Shown here: in pieces, positions 46,362-57,512 of the stretch | Position numbering within the stretch: position 1 is the first letter of the stretch | How the letters are laid out: every line of letters begins with the position of its first letter | NCBI RefSeq assembly: GCF_018446385.1 | Contig: NC_055996.1 | Coordinates: forward strand, 132,232,532-132,296,531 | Reading direction: 5' to 3' | From: Zingiber officinale | Taxonomy: Eukaryota > Streptophyta > Magnoliopsida > Zingiberales > Zingiberaceae | DNA length: 64,000 nucleotides | Made by a program: the position numbers and the translations under genes | The notes under the pieces: generated by a model | Databases searched by the model: none | The model's input: only the letters and a program-made list of their open reading frames with translations | Told to the model about the DNA's origin: nothing

Positions 46362-47444
46362 TCAGTTAGAACTCAAGGCAAATGTACAAGTGAAGTTCTT
46401 ATCAAAGCTGCTCGGGAGCGGAGTCCGGCTCGGACTCAAATCGAATATATACATCACTCCTTCAGGTAGGAGCTTGTTGATGTTGAGTTTCAGACCGTCT
46501 AGCAGATTTGCTGCTTGAAGATAGTCCGGTCGGGTCTTAAACTTCTTCAGCTCGGGGGAGGTGGGCGGTCCGACCTGCCATTTGGTCCGGAAAGGAAGCC
46601 GACCGGGGATACGAAGAAAAAAGTAGTTCTCTTTCCAATGTTTGTTGGAAGAGGGCAGTTTATCAAAAAAGACCAAACCAGGCCGAGCCTGAAACAGATA
46701 AGTGCCCGGCTCGGACTGCTTGGGATAGTAGAAATAATAGAAGACTTCTGGGCAGAGGGGAATGTTGTGTATCTTAAATAATACCACAACTCCGCACAAA
46801 AGGCGAAAAATGTTGGGAACCAACTGAGCGAGCGGAATGCCAAAGAAGTCGCAAACTTCAACGATGAAGGGGTGGAGAGGAAACCGCAGACCGGCTGTGA
46901 ATTGGTCGCGAAAAAGACAAAAAGCGTCGCGCGAAGGTTTGTGCGGCCGAGCGGAAGGCGAAGGTAAAATCAATTCGAAATCAGAAGGGATGTCGAAAGC
47001 GTTAATCAGGCTCTCGGCATCACGCTGATCGAATCGTGACTCCATGGTGGTATACCATGGGCCGAGTGCGAGGTCCGCGGGCTGAGAAGAGCTTGTCATC
47101 GTCGGAACAACGGAGGAGGCAGAAGTCGAAAGGAAAAGCAAAGGCGCGAGCGAGAAGAGTAGCGAAACAGTAACTGAAAGGCAAGAACGCGGCCAAGAAC
47201 GACAACGCGGGTACCAAAGAGAGAAAGGGAGAAGAACCTTACAGAAAAGATGATCGAAGGAAGAGGGTGAGGGGTCGCCGGAATGCCGGGGAACAAGGTC
47301 ACCGGAGCGAGGAGCGCGGGGAGAGGCTTCTGGGCACGCGAAGGCAAAGGTGCGGCGGAGGAAGGCGGTGAAAGCCTTATAAGGGTGGGCTCGATCCGCC
47401 CGAGCCGTTGGATGCAGGTCACATACCCCAAGGTCCGCATCCAA
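46362..47444 (-). mobile_element. Antisense ORF resembling the 'putative gypsy-type transposon' domain (PF04195-like)
   Basis: A 360-codon antisense ORF with FRDQFTAGLRFPLHPFIVE, FFGIPLAQLVPNIFRLL and a YYFYYPKQ block, the pattern of the plant domain found antisense in Tat elements. The probable start is the internal Met at MTSSSQPADLALGP. It is part of the element, not a host gene. Confidence 0.75.
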
Positions 47445-47719
47445 CCGTCCATTTCAAACCAACGGACGTCGCATCGGGCGTAAGGCGGCGGCCGTACGAT
47501 GACATCACCAGCGCCACATGGCACTCGGTCAGAGGAGGGCATTTAATAAGCCCCATCACAAGGCAGAACCCGCGTGCCCAACCATAATGGCGGAGATTTA
47601 CACGCATTCCGAGAAGATCCCGCGAACATCATCACAAGCCGATCGACCAAACGGGGGTACACGCTCGGCCAAACTCATAGTCCAGTCAGTCGGGCTCGAC
47701 GCCTCATTCGACTAGACTT

Positions 47720-47731
47720 GAGGGGGAGGCA
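47720..47731 (+). other. Polypurine tract of the Tat element
   Basis: The purine-rich gagggggaggca lies directly before the 3' LTR. Confidence 0.75.
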
Positions 47732-47733
47732 TG

Positions 47734-48566
47734 TGACCCAGTGGTAAGGACGAGGGACCCTCGTTGACGGGAGGTCAACGACACGTGGAGGTCAATGGTC
47801 AAAAGGGTCAACCCCAAGGTCGTGCCGAGCGGAGTGGCAGACTGACCGAGCATTCGGCCGACCGGACATCAGGACAAGCGTCTCCCGGACCGGACGAAAG
47901 ACAGCCCGACCAGGGGTCGGGTTTCCGATGCTCAAGGAGAAAGAGTCTATGGGTCGGGCGGACAGGCCGCTCGGTCAGCCACAGGGCAATAAGGCACAAT
48001 TCCATCCGAGCACATGAGCAGAGCTTCCTCGCCCGGGCCGAGGTATACGCATTCCCGGAGGCCATGAGCGCCGAGCGGCTGGTCCGCTCGGCTCGGGAGC
48101 AGGTAAGAGCACTAGGAGACAAAAGGGACAACTGATAACATCATCCTCGAGACGCCTGTCGCCGACAAACAGTATGGCTGGCGGCCGGAGCGGACGGAGT
48201 ATCGTACGGTGGAAACTTCCACCGTCATATCAGGGATATGCTCGGACGATTGAGGAATGACGTCAGACATGCTTTTCTGACACAACCCTACTGAGCTATG
48301 TTTGGGGAAGCGTGCTTGCGCCTCCCCGGGGTCCTATATAAGGACCCCAGACTTCGACGGAGGTATGCGATTCTCATCACTGTAGCCACAGTAGCATTGC
48401 TTCCCTTCTGCTTCATTGCCTGACTTGAGCGTCGGAGGGTCGTCGCCGGGAAACCCCTCCCAGCTCGTCTTCTTTGCAGGTCCGCCGGAGGTCTACACCA
48501 TCATCAGAAGACAGCGGAGAGTGCCACGTCCCCAGCGTCCATCGACTCAGCGCTCGGACAGGATCA
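47734..48566 (+). repeat. 3' LTR of the Tat element
   Basis: 833 bp, starting TGACCCAG and ending GGATCA, parallel to the 5' LTR with scattered substitutions and one small indel near the TATA region. Confidence 0.92.
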
Positions 48567-48571
48567 TTGGT

Positions 48572-49621
48572 TATATTGCTTGTATTTTATGTAGATTTAT
48601 ATGAATAAATCTAATTCCAGAATTGAGTGTTGTCCTGGAATTGCTTTATATTTTATGTAGATTTTTCTCTTCCGTTTTGCAGACATTGAGTGTTGTCCTA
48701 GAATTCTAAAAATCCTTCTCTCATGTCCAGATATTAGAGCTATGCGAAATATTTATTCTCTGGTTACAGTTCATGCAGTATTTACTACAATTCTCTTTTT
48801 TTCTTATATTTTATATTTTCCTTTGATAAGTTTTGTTTAAATTTTCTCTTGCAGGTACGTAACTCGGGCAATTCGTGAGGCTTGAGATTTTGGATGCAAG
48901 GAGTGCACTTTGTTAGGTTGTAGATTGCCTTGCTAATGTGTATAAGTCATATGGAGAACAGTAATGAAAAATATGTGATTTATGATTTGATACTACTAAG
49001 TTTGATGAGTACAACTCATTTTGTATATTTTGTATATCTGTGGCTACAAGATGATTTATGGATGTTTATTTTGGATTTAATGTAGTAAATATTTAGTTTT
49101 GTATTGGTGATTTGCTTATATTAAAAACATATTTGTTGTTTGGTATTATCATGTTACAATATGAACATTAAAGATAACGGTTAGAAACGTTGTAAAAAAT
49201 ACGTAACCATAACGGAATTTTTTTTGTGAAAAGTGATAAAAGACAACGGTTTTATCCGTTGTGAAATATATTAAAAGTATATACTACAACAGTTTATAAC
49301 TGTTATAAATTAATCAAAAACGAGTAAATATTATCTACCAAAACAGTTTATATCCGTTGTAAAAAAGGTCTACCATAACGATTTATATCTGTTGTCGAAA
49401 TTATCTATCACAACAGTTTTAAAACGTTATCGTATAGGGAAAATTTTTTTTGAACATATAAACAACAACGGATAAAAATCGTTGTCGAATGTCTACAAAG
49501 ACAATGGATTCAAAACCATTATCGTAAGACAATGCCTTTTACAACGCTGTCAGTTATAACGATTTTTTGACCATACGACAACGGATAATATCTGTTGTCA
49601 TAGGCTATTTTTGTTGTAGTG
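48572..49621. mobile_element. Right end of a CACTA DNA transposon
   Basis: The terminus atttttgttgtagtg (49607-49621) is the inverse of cactacaacaaaaat, the classic CACTA end. Some 450 bp of subterminal repeats precede it, built on acaacggataaaa / gttgtc (e.g. 49233, 49468, 49578). The part from 48572 to about 49150 looks like 3' gene sequence with an intron-like ttgcag acceptor. The left end is not in the window. The transposon stops exactly where the duplicated methyltransferase intron begins. Confidence 0.82.
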
Positions 49622-50270
49622 CTTTGCAACTCAAGTGAGCTTTTTAAAAAGTATATATCGAGTAGGAATTCATGAGATTTGAGTTTATTATCCGACCAAC
49701 AATAGTCACAAGTGCATTACCAACACTTTCTTTGAGAATACATATTTCTTGTGCATTATAATGATACAGACATGAATAGAAGCCTCGATAGGTCCACCCT
49801 TTCCATGCGTAATGTAATGCTAAAACATGTTAGCACAAGTGCATTACCAACAACCAGACACCTATGGCTCCAAAGCTTACTTTGCTTGATGTGTTATATT
49901 CTTCTGATTCGATCTTTTGTATTTAAATTCCTACCTATGGAAAATGAAGGTCTTTTAGTCTACAGTTTGACACATGGGGCTTCGAGCAACTACCTCTTTC
50001 TGTCCGAAGGCGAACTTGAAGATCTTTGTAGAACATGTGCATGGCTTGGTTGGTTTTACATGCGTGAGAAATGGACCTTTCGTCATGATATCTGCAAGAC
50101 TGCAACTAAACCCAACTAATCATCAAACTCTGAATTGATGGCAGCCTAATTCGAGTTAGGTTTCTCAGGATGTTATAATCGTTCAACCAACTTCTTGTCC
50201 ATGGTCACTGAAAAGCTGCGGGCCTTGGGACAACTGATAGGATCTGAACTCTGATCCTGCTTTTTAAATG
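49622..50270 (+). pseudogene. Duplicated 3' end of the methyltransferase gene (intron 7 to 3' UTR)
   Basis: Sequence parallel to 34145-34915: the intron word tatcgagtaggaattcatgag (49657), the start of intron 8, and the last exon (about 49968-50119) with SNYLFLSEGELEDLCRTC. The 3' UTR text follows. Small indels change the frame at the start of the exon and around the CRTC segment. Exons 1-7 are absent and part of exon 8 is lost, so it cannot make the enzyme. Confidence 0.88.
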
Positions 50271-50763
50271 AAGTTCCTGCTTGTTCAATTCTTCCACGCG
50301 TTCGGCTCTTTGTTGTTATTTGTCATGAGCTTGGCAAATTCATCATGACCAACCTGTAATCATCTATAAATTTTTTTTATTAGAATAAATAAAAAAATGT
50401 TAGATATTCTTAGATCAAGAAGAAAAATTCATTCTTTTAGTTTATCAAAATTGGACACGAACCATAGATACCTAAAACAAACCTGAAAAAGATGCTGCTG
50501 TTGTATCATTGTTCGGGGCACGCCTTCCTCTCTTGCACTTATTGCTGTATGAAAATAAAAATAATGGCTGTAAGTTGCATTGCCAAATTGATTGCCATGA
50601 CGAATCTTTTCCCACGATCTGTCAGTGTAAACAACGATTAATAAGTTAGGTCAAGAATAACGAATAAGAGGATAAGATCGATTAATAAATATTTTTAAAT
50701 TATGTTTTAAATTTATTTAATAGATGAATAAAAAAATGGATCGTCCCTACGTTATATATATAT

Positions 50764-50935
50764 TGGGAAGCTTTAACTCACCGACACAGTTATATCTTTT
50801 TGTTACCATCGGGAAGGTTTCGCTCGCCCCACCGCAAAGCTTTACAGTGCCAGCCCATACGCCATTGTCGTTGAACCCACCAAACAAGCTCGCGATCTAA
50901 TCCAACGATCATCGAGACTCAGCCGTAAAAGTAAT
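50764..50935 (+). pseudogene. Fragment of a UGT 5' leader
   Basis: Matches the region just upstream of the intact UGT (35258-35400): gggaagcttt.actcaccgacac, gccattgt.gt.gaacccaccaaaca, and the equivalent of the start region, now acgatcatcgag with no ATG. It breaks off before the coding body. It is a remnant of an extra UGT copy. Confidence 0.78.
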
Positions 50936-51226
50936 GTGAATAATATTTTATCGAATTTAATTTACTCGGCGAGGTGTGTCATTTCAAACCCATGTGGCCT
51001 CGGCACAGGTTCAATAATTGGTTTTTTTACTTGTATCGAGTATTCAAATTTATTTTAAAATGATTGATCTGATTTTGTCAAAAAAAATATATCAACTAGG
51101 AAGTGCTCATTGAAGTCGTATATAAGACAGCCAATATTGTTAAGCTAAAAAATCTTCTGTAATACGTTCATGGAAGCCCTTTAACTAAGATCATCAAACT
51201 TGAAGATTAGTACGGACTACAGAGGG

Positions 51227-52004
51227 TGATCCTGTCCGAACGCTGAGTCGATAAACATTCGGCACGTGGCGCTCTTTCAGATGATGATATGGATCTCTGA
51301 CCGGTCGTATGGAGCTCCGGCGAACCTGCAAGGAAGTCGAGCCGGGAAGGGGTTACTGGCGACGACCCTCCGACGCTCAAGTCAGGCAAGAGGAAAATAA
51401 TGAAGTGGCTCCAAAGACGAAAGATCGCGTACCTCCAGTGAAGTCTGTGGGCTCTTATATAGAGTTCTAAGGAGGCTTGTGCACACCTATCGAGGCGTAC
51501 ACGTGTCCTTCACCATACCTTAGTATGAGCTTACCAGAGAAACATGTCAGACACCATACTGCTACAGTCCGAGCACCTCTCTGATGGGACAGCAGAACCT
51601 TCTGCCGTAAGATTCTGCGTATGGCTTGGTCGTCGAACATGCCTGTTGTCAGAAGATGTTCCCCAATGTCCCCTTGTCCTTGTCTCCTTTTTCCCCGAGC
51701 CGAGCGTCCATCAGTTCGGCAGGCACATTACTTCCGACCGGGCATAGGTATCGGTCCGACTGGAAGATTCCCGGTCGCGTGTTCGGCTGAAACAGTTCTT
51801 TCACAGTATTACCATTTTACGCCTCAGCCGAGCGGACTGCCCGCTCGGCCCGACGATCCTGTTCACCATGAGCGTCGGAAACCCGACTTCCCGTCGGGTC
51901 CTCTTCTCCAATCGGCTGGCCCTCAGACTGACCCTTTTAACTTTTGACCTCCACATATCATTGACTTCCCTCAAAAAAGGTCCCTTATCCTTACCGCCGG
52001 ATCA
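51227..52004 (-). mobile_element. Solo LTR related to the Tat element, target duplication GAGGG
   Basis: On the minus strand it reads TGATC...GGATCA like the 10.7-kb element's LTRs, with matching text at both ends (gactcagcg.tcggacaggatca; taaggacgagggacc-like). GAGGG flanks both sides (51222-51226 and 52005-52009). 778 bp, no internal region: a solo LTR lying between two UGT remnants. Confidence 0.88.
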
Positions 52005-52305
52005 GAGGGTATCTATTATAAAAGAAAAACAAGATTTTCTGAAAGTAATATTATATTTTAGGTGAAATCCAACATCATTGGATTCCGGATCTAAATACAA
52101 GAAAATGGCAATGAATACGTACCGGTAGTTAGGTACAACAGCCTACTGTACCCGAAAGTTTCTTCGACTCACTAATGCCGTTAGATCTCCTTTGTGACCA
52201 TCAGGAAGCTTTAATTCGCTCGTCCAAGAGGATTGTTTTATAGTGCATGCTATTGTTGTTGAAGTCATTCCACCAAACAAGCTCGCGATCGCCGACCATA
52301 CAACG

Positions 52306-53689
52306 ATGACCGAGCAACAGCCGTACGCCGACCGCCGGTGAACTCCCCATATTGTCTTCCTCCCAAGCTTCGGGATGGGTCACCTCAACCCCTTCCTGTG
52401 CCTCGCGGCCCAGCTCTCCGCCCGCGACTGCCGCGTCTCCCTCTTGACCACCCATCCCACGGTCTCCACCGCGGAGGCCCGCCACGTCGACGCCTTCTTT
52501 GCCGCGTTCCCCGGCATCCGTCCCCTTGACCTCCACATCCCACTGTTCGACCCGTCCGAGCTCAACTCCACCGACCCCTTCTGCCTCCGCTTCGAATCCA
52601 TCCGCCATTCGGCCCACTTGCTCCCGCGCGTTCTCGCCGATGCCTCGCCGCCAATTTCCACCGCGATCGTCGACATCTCGGTGGCGTCCTCCTACCTTCC
52701 CGCGGTCGCTGAAATGGGACTCCTCAGCTATGTCCTCTTCACCTCCTCCGCGCGCGATGTTCGCGCTCTGCACCTACTTTCCCACCTACCTCGCCACGAA
52801 GAACACTTTCGGCGTCGGCGACATCGACATCCCCGGGGCGGGGAGGGTGCCGAAGTCCAGCGTCCCCATGCTGCTGCGCGACCCAAACCAGCTCTTCGCG
52901 AAGCAATTCCTGGAGAACGGGCAAGCGCTCCCAAAAGCCAACGGCATTTTAGCGAACACCTTGCATGCGTGGGAGGCCGAAGCGCTAGCTGCGCTCAACG
53001 AGGGGAAAGTGGCCCCCGATATGCCCCCGGTGTTGGCGATCGGGCTGCTCCTACCGGCGATGAGCGTGGAAGGGGAGTCCGTCTCGGCGCCGCTCGCTTG
53101 GCTGGATCGGCAGCTGGACAAATCGATGGTGTACGTGAGCTTTGGGAACCGGACGGGGATGCCGACGGAGCAAATAAGGGAGTTAGGGATCGGGCTGGAG
53201 AGGAGCGGGTTGAGATTCCTGTGGGTGGTGAAGAGCAAGGTGGTGGATCGGGCGGAAGTGGAGGTGGGGTTGGAGGAGCTGCTGGGGGAGGAATACCTGG
53301 CTAAGATCAAGGACAAGGGGATGGTGGTGAAGGATTGGGTAGAGCAGGTGGAGATCCTGCGGCACCGGGTGGTGGGAGGCTTCTTGAGCCACTGCGGCTG
53401 GAACTCAGTGGTTGAGGTGGCACTGTACGGAGTGAGGATCCTGGGGTGGCTGATGGGCGGCGACCAGAGGGTGAACGCATCGGTGGTGGCGCGGGGCGGA
53501 TTGGGGATTTGGGTGGAAGGGTGGAGCTGGCAGGTAGAAGAGGAGCCAATAAAGGAAGAGGAGATAAGCGAGCGGTTGAAGGATCTGATGGCCGTGGAGG
53601 GGCTGAGGGCGATGGGAGCCGCGGCGGCAGATGTTGGAGGAACCTCCTACCAAGTGCTAACGCGCTTCGTCGAGAGCTTAAAGCTTTAA
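52306..53689 (+). pseudogene. UGT708-like pseudogene (duplicate of the gene at 35.4 kb)
   Basis: Nearly the whole gene is present and about 93% alike by eye, including 200 bp of upstream and 60 bp of downstream sequence. ATG 52306 (MTEQQPYADRR) is followed at codon 12 by TGA where the intact copy has CGA. A one-base insertion near 52752 (ctccgcgcgcgatg for ctccgccgcgatg) shifts the frame before the region equivalent to AMLALCAYF. The PSPG box is kept but altered (WVEQVEILRHRVVGGFLSHC; final GDQ present, WPIAGDQ changed to WLMGGDQ). Two independent lesions and changed box residues indicate decay, although a downstream ORF of about 310 codons is still open. Confidence 0.92.
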
Positions 53690-53944
53690 TTGGAATTGTA
53701 ATGATCATTCTCTCAAGATTTACAACTCGATCGAAATCTGCACGATAATTCCTTCTTTACCAAAATCTCTCAAAAACAATCTCACGTCCAAGAATCTTAT
53801 CGATTTGGTTAATTTCCTCGCGGCCGGACGAAGGCCATCACCGTGTACAACGTCTGCGTCGACGTGAGACCGAAGAGCAAAAACGCCGCTATCAATGCTG
53901 ATACGATGCATGTTCGTGGGGTCGGTAAGATGATGTGATTATGA

Positions 53945-54240
53945 GTCAAGACCACCAAAGAGTCAGAAGTCAATCTAACCTGGAGGTTAAAAAGATCAGA
54001 AGTCAAGCCTCTGCGGGCGGTCAGAAATCAGGCTGACAAGGAGGTCAGAAGTCAAGCCTTCATGGCTGGTCCGAAATCAAGCTAACGTGGAAGTCAAGGA
54101 GGTCAAAAGTCAAGCCTCCGTGGCCGGTCAGAAATCAGGCTGACGAGGAGGTTAGAAGTCAAGCCTTCATGACTAATTCGAAATTAAGCTAACGTGGAAG
54201 TCAAGAAAGTCAAAAATCAAGCTTACGTGGACAGGGTCGA
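53945..54240. repeat. About 107-bp degenerate tandem repeat
   Basis: Units built on gtcagaagtcaagcc and aatcaggctgac recur with a period near 107 bp (e.g. tcaagccttcatg at 54052 and 54159). Confidence 0.7.
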
Positions 54241-54309
54241 AGTCTCAACTGAGGGGACGGTCAAAAGATGAGATTATATGTCGAACAAGGACTAGCCCTG
54301 ATAGTGGTT

Positions 54310-54970
54310 AAGGATCGGACCCACGGGCCAGGTCGGAAAGTGCTAGCCATGGACAACAGTAGATAGAAGCAAATCTGGATACAGACCTATCATGCAGGTC
54401 GGGACGCACAAACCATGGACAACAGTAAACAGTAAACAGGTCTGGACACAGACCTAGCGTGCAGGTCGGAACATACAAGCCAAGGATAACAAGTATACAT
54501 GCAGATCTGGACACAGACCTAGTTTGCAAGTCGGGAAGTGCTAGCCATGGACAACAGTAGATAGAAGCAAGTCTGGATACAGACCCAGCGTGCAAGTCGG
54601 GACGCACAAACCATGGATAGCAGTAAACAGTAAACATGTCTAGACACAGACCTAGCGTGCAGGTCGGAACATACAAGCCAAGGATAACAAGTATATATGC
54701 AGGTCTGGACACAGACTTAGTTTGCAAGTCGGGAAGTGCCAGCCATGGACAACAGTAGATAGAAGCAAGTCTGGATACAGACCCAGCGTGCAGGTCGGGA
54801 CGCACAAGCCATGGATAGCAGTAAACAGTAAACAGTAAACAGGTCTGGACACAGACCTAGCGAGCAGGTCGGGACGTACAAGCCATGGATAACAGTAAAT
54901 AGTAAACAGGTCTGGACACATACCCAGTGTGCAGCTCGGGATGTACCAGCTAAGGATAACAGGTATATAG
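54310..54970. repeat. Higher-order tandem array, 198-bp unit of three ~66-bp monomers
   Basis: Monomers share tctggacacagaccta..gtgcaggtcgg. The marker tcgg(g)aagtgc.agccatggacaacag recurs at 54333, 54531 and 54729, exactly 198 bp apart, with three different monomers between. The last units run out of register near 54840. Confidence 0.85.
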
Positions 54971-56179
54971 AAGTAGGTCAGGGTACAGATCTCGGAATAT
55001 AGACTCGTCGGCTAGACACTACAGGACAAACAAACCAAGGAATCGTAACCACTTGTCAGAGAATGTCAGAGAATAATCAAGGTGTCAGGGAATATGCTAA
55101 CAGTTGGGGCTCAATACGCCTTTGGTTTTGCCGCCAGCCTATTAAGAAGAGCCACGTGTCAATCACTGCCAGACAAAGCCTGATAGCCGACATTCCCTGA
55201 CACCCGTCAGACCCAGAAACTTCGTTGCAGTATAAAAAGGGATGCCTTGTCCTTTATGTAGGTACACTCACTCATCATTTCTCACTAGTCTCTACTTTTC
55301 GTCCTTTCTCTGTGATTTCTAGGGAAAAAGTACCTGACTTGAACGTCAGAGGGCCTGACCCGGAGACTTTTTCCTGGTTTCCGGTCTCTAACGACTCGTG
55401 GACTCGTCTGAGTGTGCGCAGAGCAACAACGTCATGGTCCTGGTCATCTTTCTTCGTCAGCCGCCCGTGCAAACCTTTCCAGGGGGTACCCGGTAGATCC
55501 CACTCTTCAGCGACTTTCCGTCAACTCCCAACACACCAAGGCCCGCCTTCATCCGACTCAACTTCCGGACGGGATCAAACGCGAACGCCGACCACGGATT
55601 CCTGAAATAGTCGCGGGCCTCAAGATGGGCAGGCACTGATTCCACTGCCTTTTGTTGTGACTGTTCGCCTCCTCGAAGACGGAGGCCAGGTACCCGTTGC
55701 CGTCGTCGAGGAGCATCATCTTGATGAAGTCTCTGCTGCCGATGAAGGCGAGGTCGTCGTCGTAGGCAGCGCAGGCGCGACACTCGGAGACCTTGATGAG
55801 GTGAAGGTAGTCGACGAGCGCGTAGCTGGTGCTGCGGCCGAGGAATTTCTTGAGGCTGTGCCTCTTGATACGGTTCATGGGGAGGAGGCGGTCGACGTGG
55901 CGGTGGTAGGGGCCGAGGGAGACGACCTTGGGGTCATAGAGGTTGGCGTCGTCGTCGTCGCGGATGTGGTCGGGGACCCGGAAGATGGAGGCATGATCCG
56001 TGCGCCATGGCTCCCAGTTGGTCTCGGCGAGCTCTTGCTCGAGGGAGACGAGCCATTCTTCGTCCAAAGGGAGCCCAACTCTCTCCAACACAATGATCAT
56101 TGCAGAGCTCATTCCGACCTCGATCTGCAAAGCTTCTCCGAGATTAATTTCAACTAGATTTAGAGGATGATTTGCCAAT

Positions 56180-57386
56180 CATAGTGTTTCCCAAATTCTG
56201 CTTTAAATAGATCATGGAGTTATGGGCCGGAAAGAAGAAGATGAAAGTTGAGAATTGAGATATGAAGAATATGCGGGGTTGTGGAGAAGAAGTAAAATAA
56301 GATCCGAGTTGACTTAGGTAATCTAAAAATCGTCCTTATTTAGAAAAATTGAGATGAAAAATTAAGTTGATTAAAAAAAATAATTATTATGTGTAAATAA
56401 TTGAGCCGGGTTAGATATTAAATTTATAAATTGAGTAAAAATTTAATCCGATAAATACGGAGAATTATTGGTTGAGATTTTATCTAGCCATTAGGTTAGG
56501 ATTTTATCCATTTTACAGAAGAACTAGAATAACATGTAATTTTTAAATAGACTAAATAATAGATATTTCATTTCAACTAAATGATTATTTTATTATGATT
56601 AATTTCAATAAAAAAAGTCAATTGATGCAGATTTGATAGATTAGAATAGTCATTAAAATTGAGATGAGTGGAAAGCATTTTGATGACCTGTAAACAGTGA
56701 TGAAGGAGTGCTCATAGAGTCATAGTCACTCTGTCTTTTGTTTTAGGGCATCTCCAAAAGCTGTTTGAGAGATTTGTAAAATAATAAGATTGAATAAAAA
56801 AATTTAAGTTATGGTAAAGGTGGGGTTTGAGTCTTTGAGATTTTATAATTTAAAAATAACAGTGGAAACTCAAATCTATTCGATGAAGTCTGTAATTAAT
56901 AATAAAATAGTATTGCATATTTGACTGTTTTAAAGTAATTTAAAAATAAATTATTTTTAATAAAATAGTTAGTAATTATAAATATACAAATTTAATAAAA
57001 TGATTGGCAAAGTATTATTTTGAAAATACAAATGATTATAATTAAATTAAAGTGCATAAATTAATAAAATATTAAATAATAATTATTAATTAAATTAAAT
57101 TAATAATGATAAATTTATTAATTATAATTAAATTAAATATCATAATTAATTAAAATATCAAATAAAAATTATATAAAAATATTAAATAATAAATAAAGAT
57201 GTATGATTAGTAATGTAATGTATCAAAAAAAATTGTAAAGATATTTTTTATTATGCAAAGAATAATATGTTTTATTATTTTTTATTCAACTTGTTTTCTT
57301 TATATTTTTGTGTTGGGGGAGCTGGGTAAAGTCGTTGTAAGAAGGGATTAGGTATTTAATTTTTTAAACTGATTAATTCTTAAAAT
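56180..57386. other. AT-rich spacer, nothing recognised
   Basis: Very AT-rich sequence upstream of the DUF247 pseudogene, with runs of aattaattaaatt-type words at about 56880-57300. No gene, RNA or clear element ends were found. Confidence 0.5.
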
Positions 57387-57512
57387 AGTAAATTGAGAAG
57401 TATTGTTCTGGTAAAAAAAAAATTAAATATGTTGGCCCCTAGCGTCCCCATCAATTCGTCTCAGGGTCAACACGGAGGAGGTAAATCACGAACGGCTACT
57501 AGCCTTTGGAAT

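Larger units (their letters stand above)
37858..48566 (+). mobile_element. Full-length Ty3/gypsy element, Tat lineage, 10.7 kb, degraded
   Basis: Flanked by TTGGT on both sides (37853-37857 and 48567-48571). It has two LTRs (TGATC...GGATCA), a primer site tggcgccgtctgtgggaac, gag, protease, reverse transcriptase, RNase H and integrase in gypsy order. Next come a 64-bp repeat array, antisense ORFs, and a purine tract before the 3' LTR. Long post-integrase DNA with antisense coding sequence is typical of the Tat lineage (Grande, RIRE2, Retand). The pol region is broken by roughly six stops or shifts, so it is a dead copy. The LTRs are about 94-95% identical by eye, suggesting insertion within the last few million years. 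Confidence 0.93.
53906..55577 (+). mobile_element. LTR-like insertion within the DUF247 pseudogene
   Basis: About 1.67 kb of non-DUF247 sequence. The right end is GGATCA, as in the Tat LTRs, at 55577. A TATA box (tataaaaagg, 55231) is followed by sequence such as cctgacttgaacgtcagaggg, close to the post-TATA text of the Tat LTRs (cctgacttgagcgtcggaggg). No internal genes, so a solo LTR is likely. The left end is uncertain (tgttcgtgg at 53910 or tgatgtgatt at 53932) and no perfect target duplication was found. Confidence 0.6.
53811..56112 (-). pseudogene. DUF247 protein pseudogene, split by an LTR-like insertion
   Basis: Reading from ATG 56112: MSSAMIIVLERVG, then EEWLVSLEQELAET, SIFRVPDHIRD, LYDPKVVSLGPYHR and FIKMMLLDDG, all typical of the first third of DUF247 (PF03140). 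It then jumps directly to C-terminal family sequence (YLASVFEEANSHNKRQW), so about 200 residues are missing. A frame change follows before RDYFRNPWSAFAF. The last membrane segment is cut by an insertion (about 53906-55577) and resumes as VSALIAAFLLFGLTS, ending VMAFVRPRGN at 53811. Normal members have about 400-500 aa and one C-terminal membrane helix; some act in pollen self-incompatibility, but no such role is claimed here. Confidence 0.85.

Noticed and set aside
46362-47444. Possible host gene on the minus strand
   Set aside because: It lies between the integrase region and 3' LTR of the Tat element and matches the antisense ORF known for that lineage.
51544-51947. Overlapping plus-strand ORFs at 51.5-51.9 kb
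   Set aside because: They lie in a minus-strand solo LTR and match no protein.
54308-54805. 165-codon ORF of repeated SVSRLASIYCCPW blocks
   Set aside because: It reflects the 198-bp tandem array staying open in one frame, not a gene.
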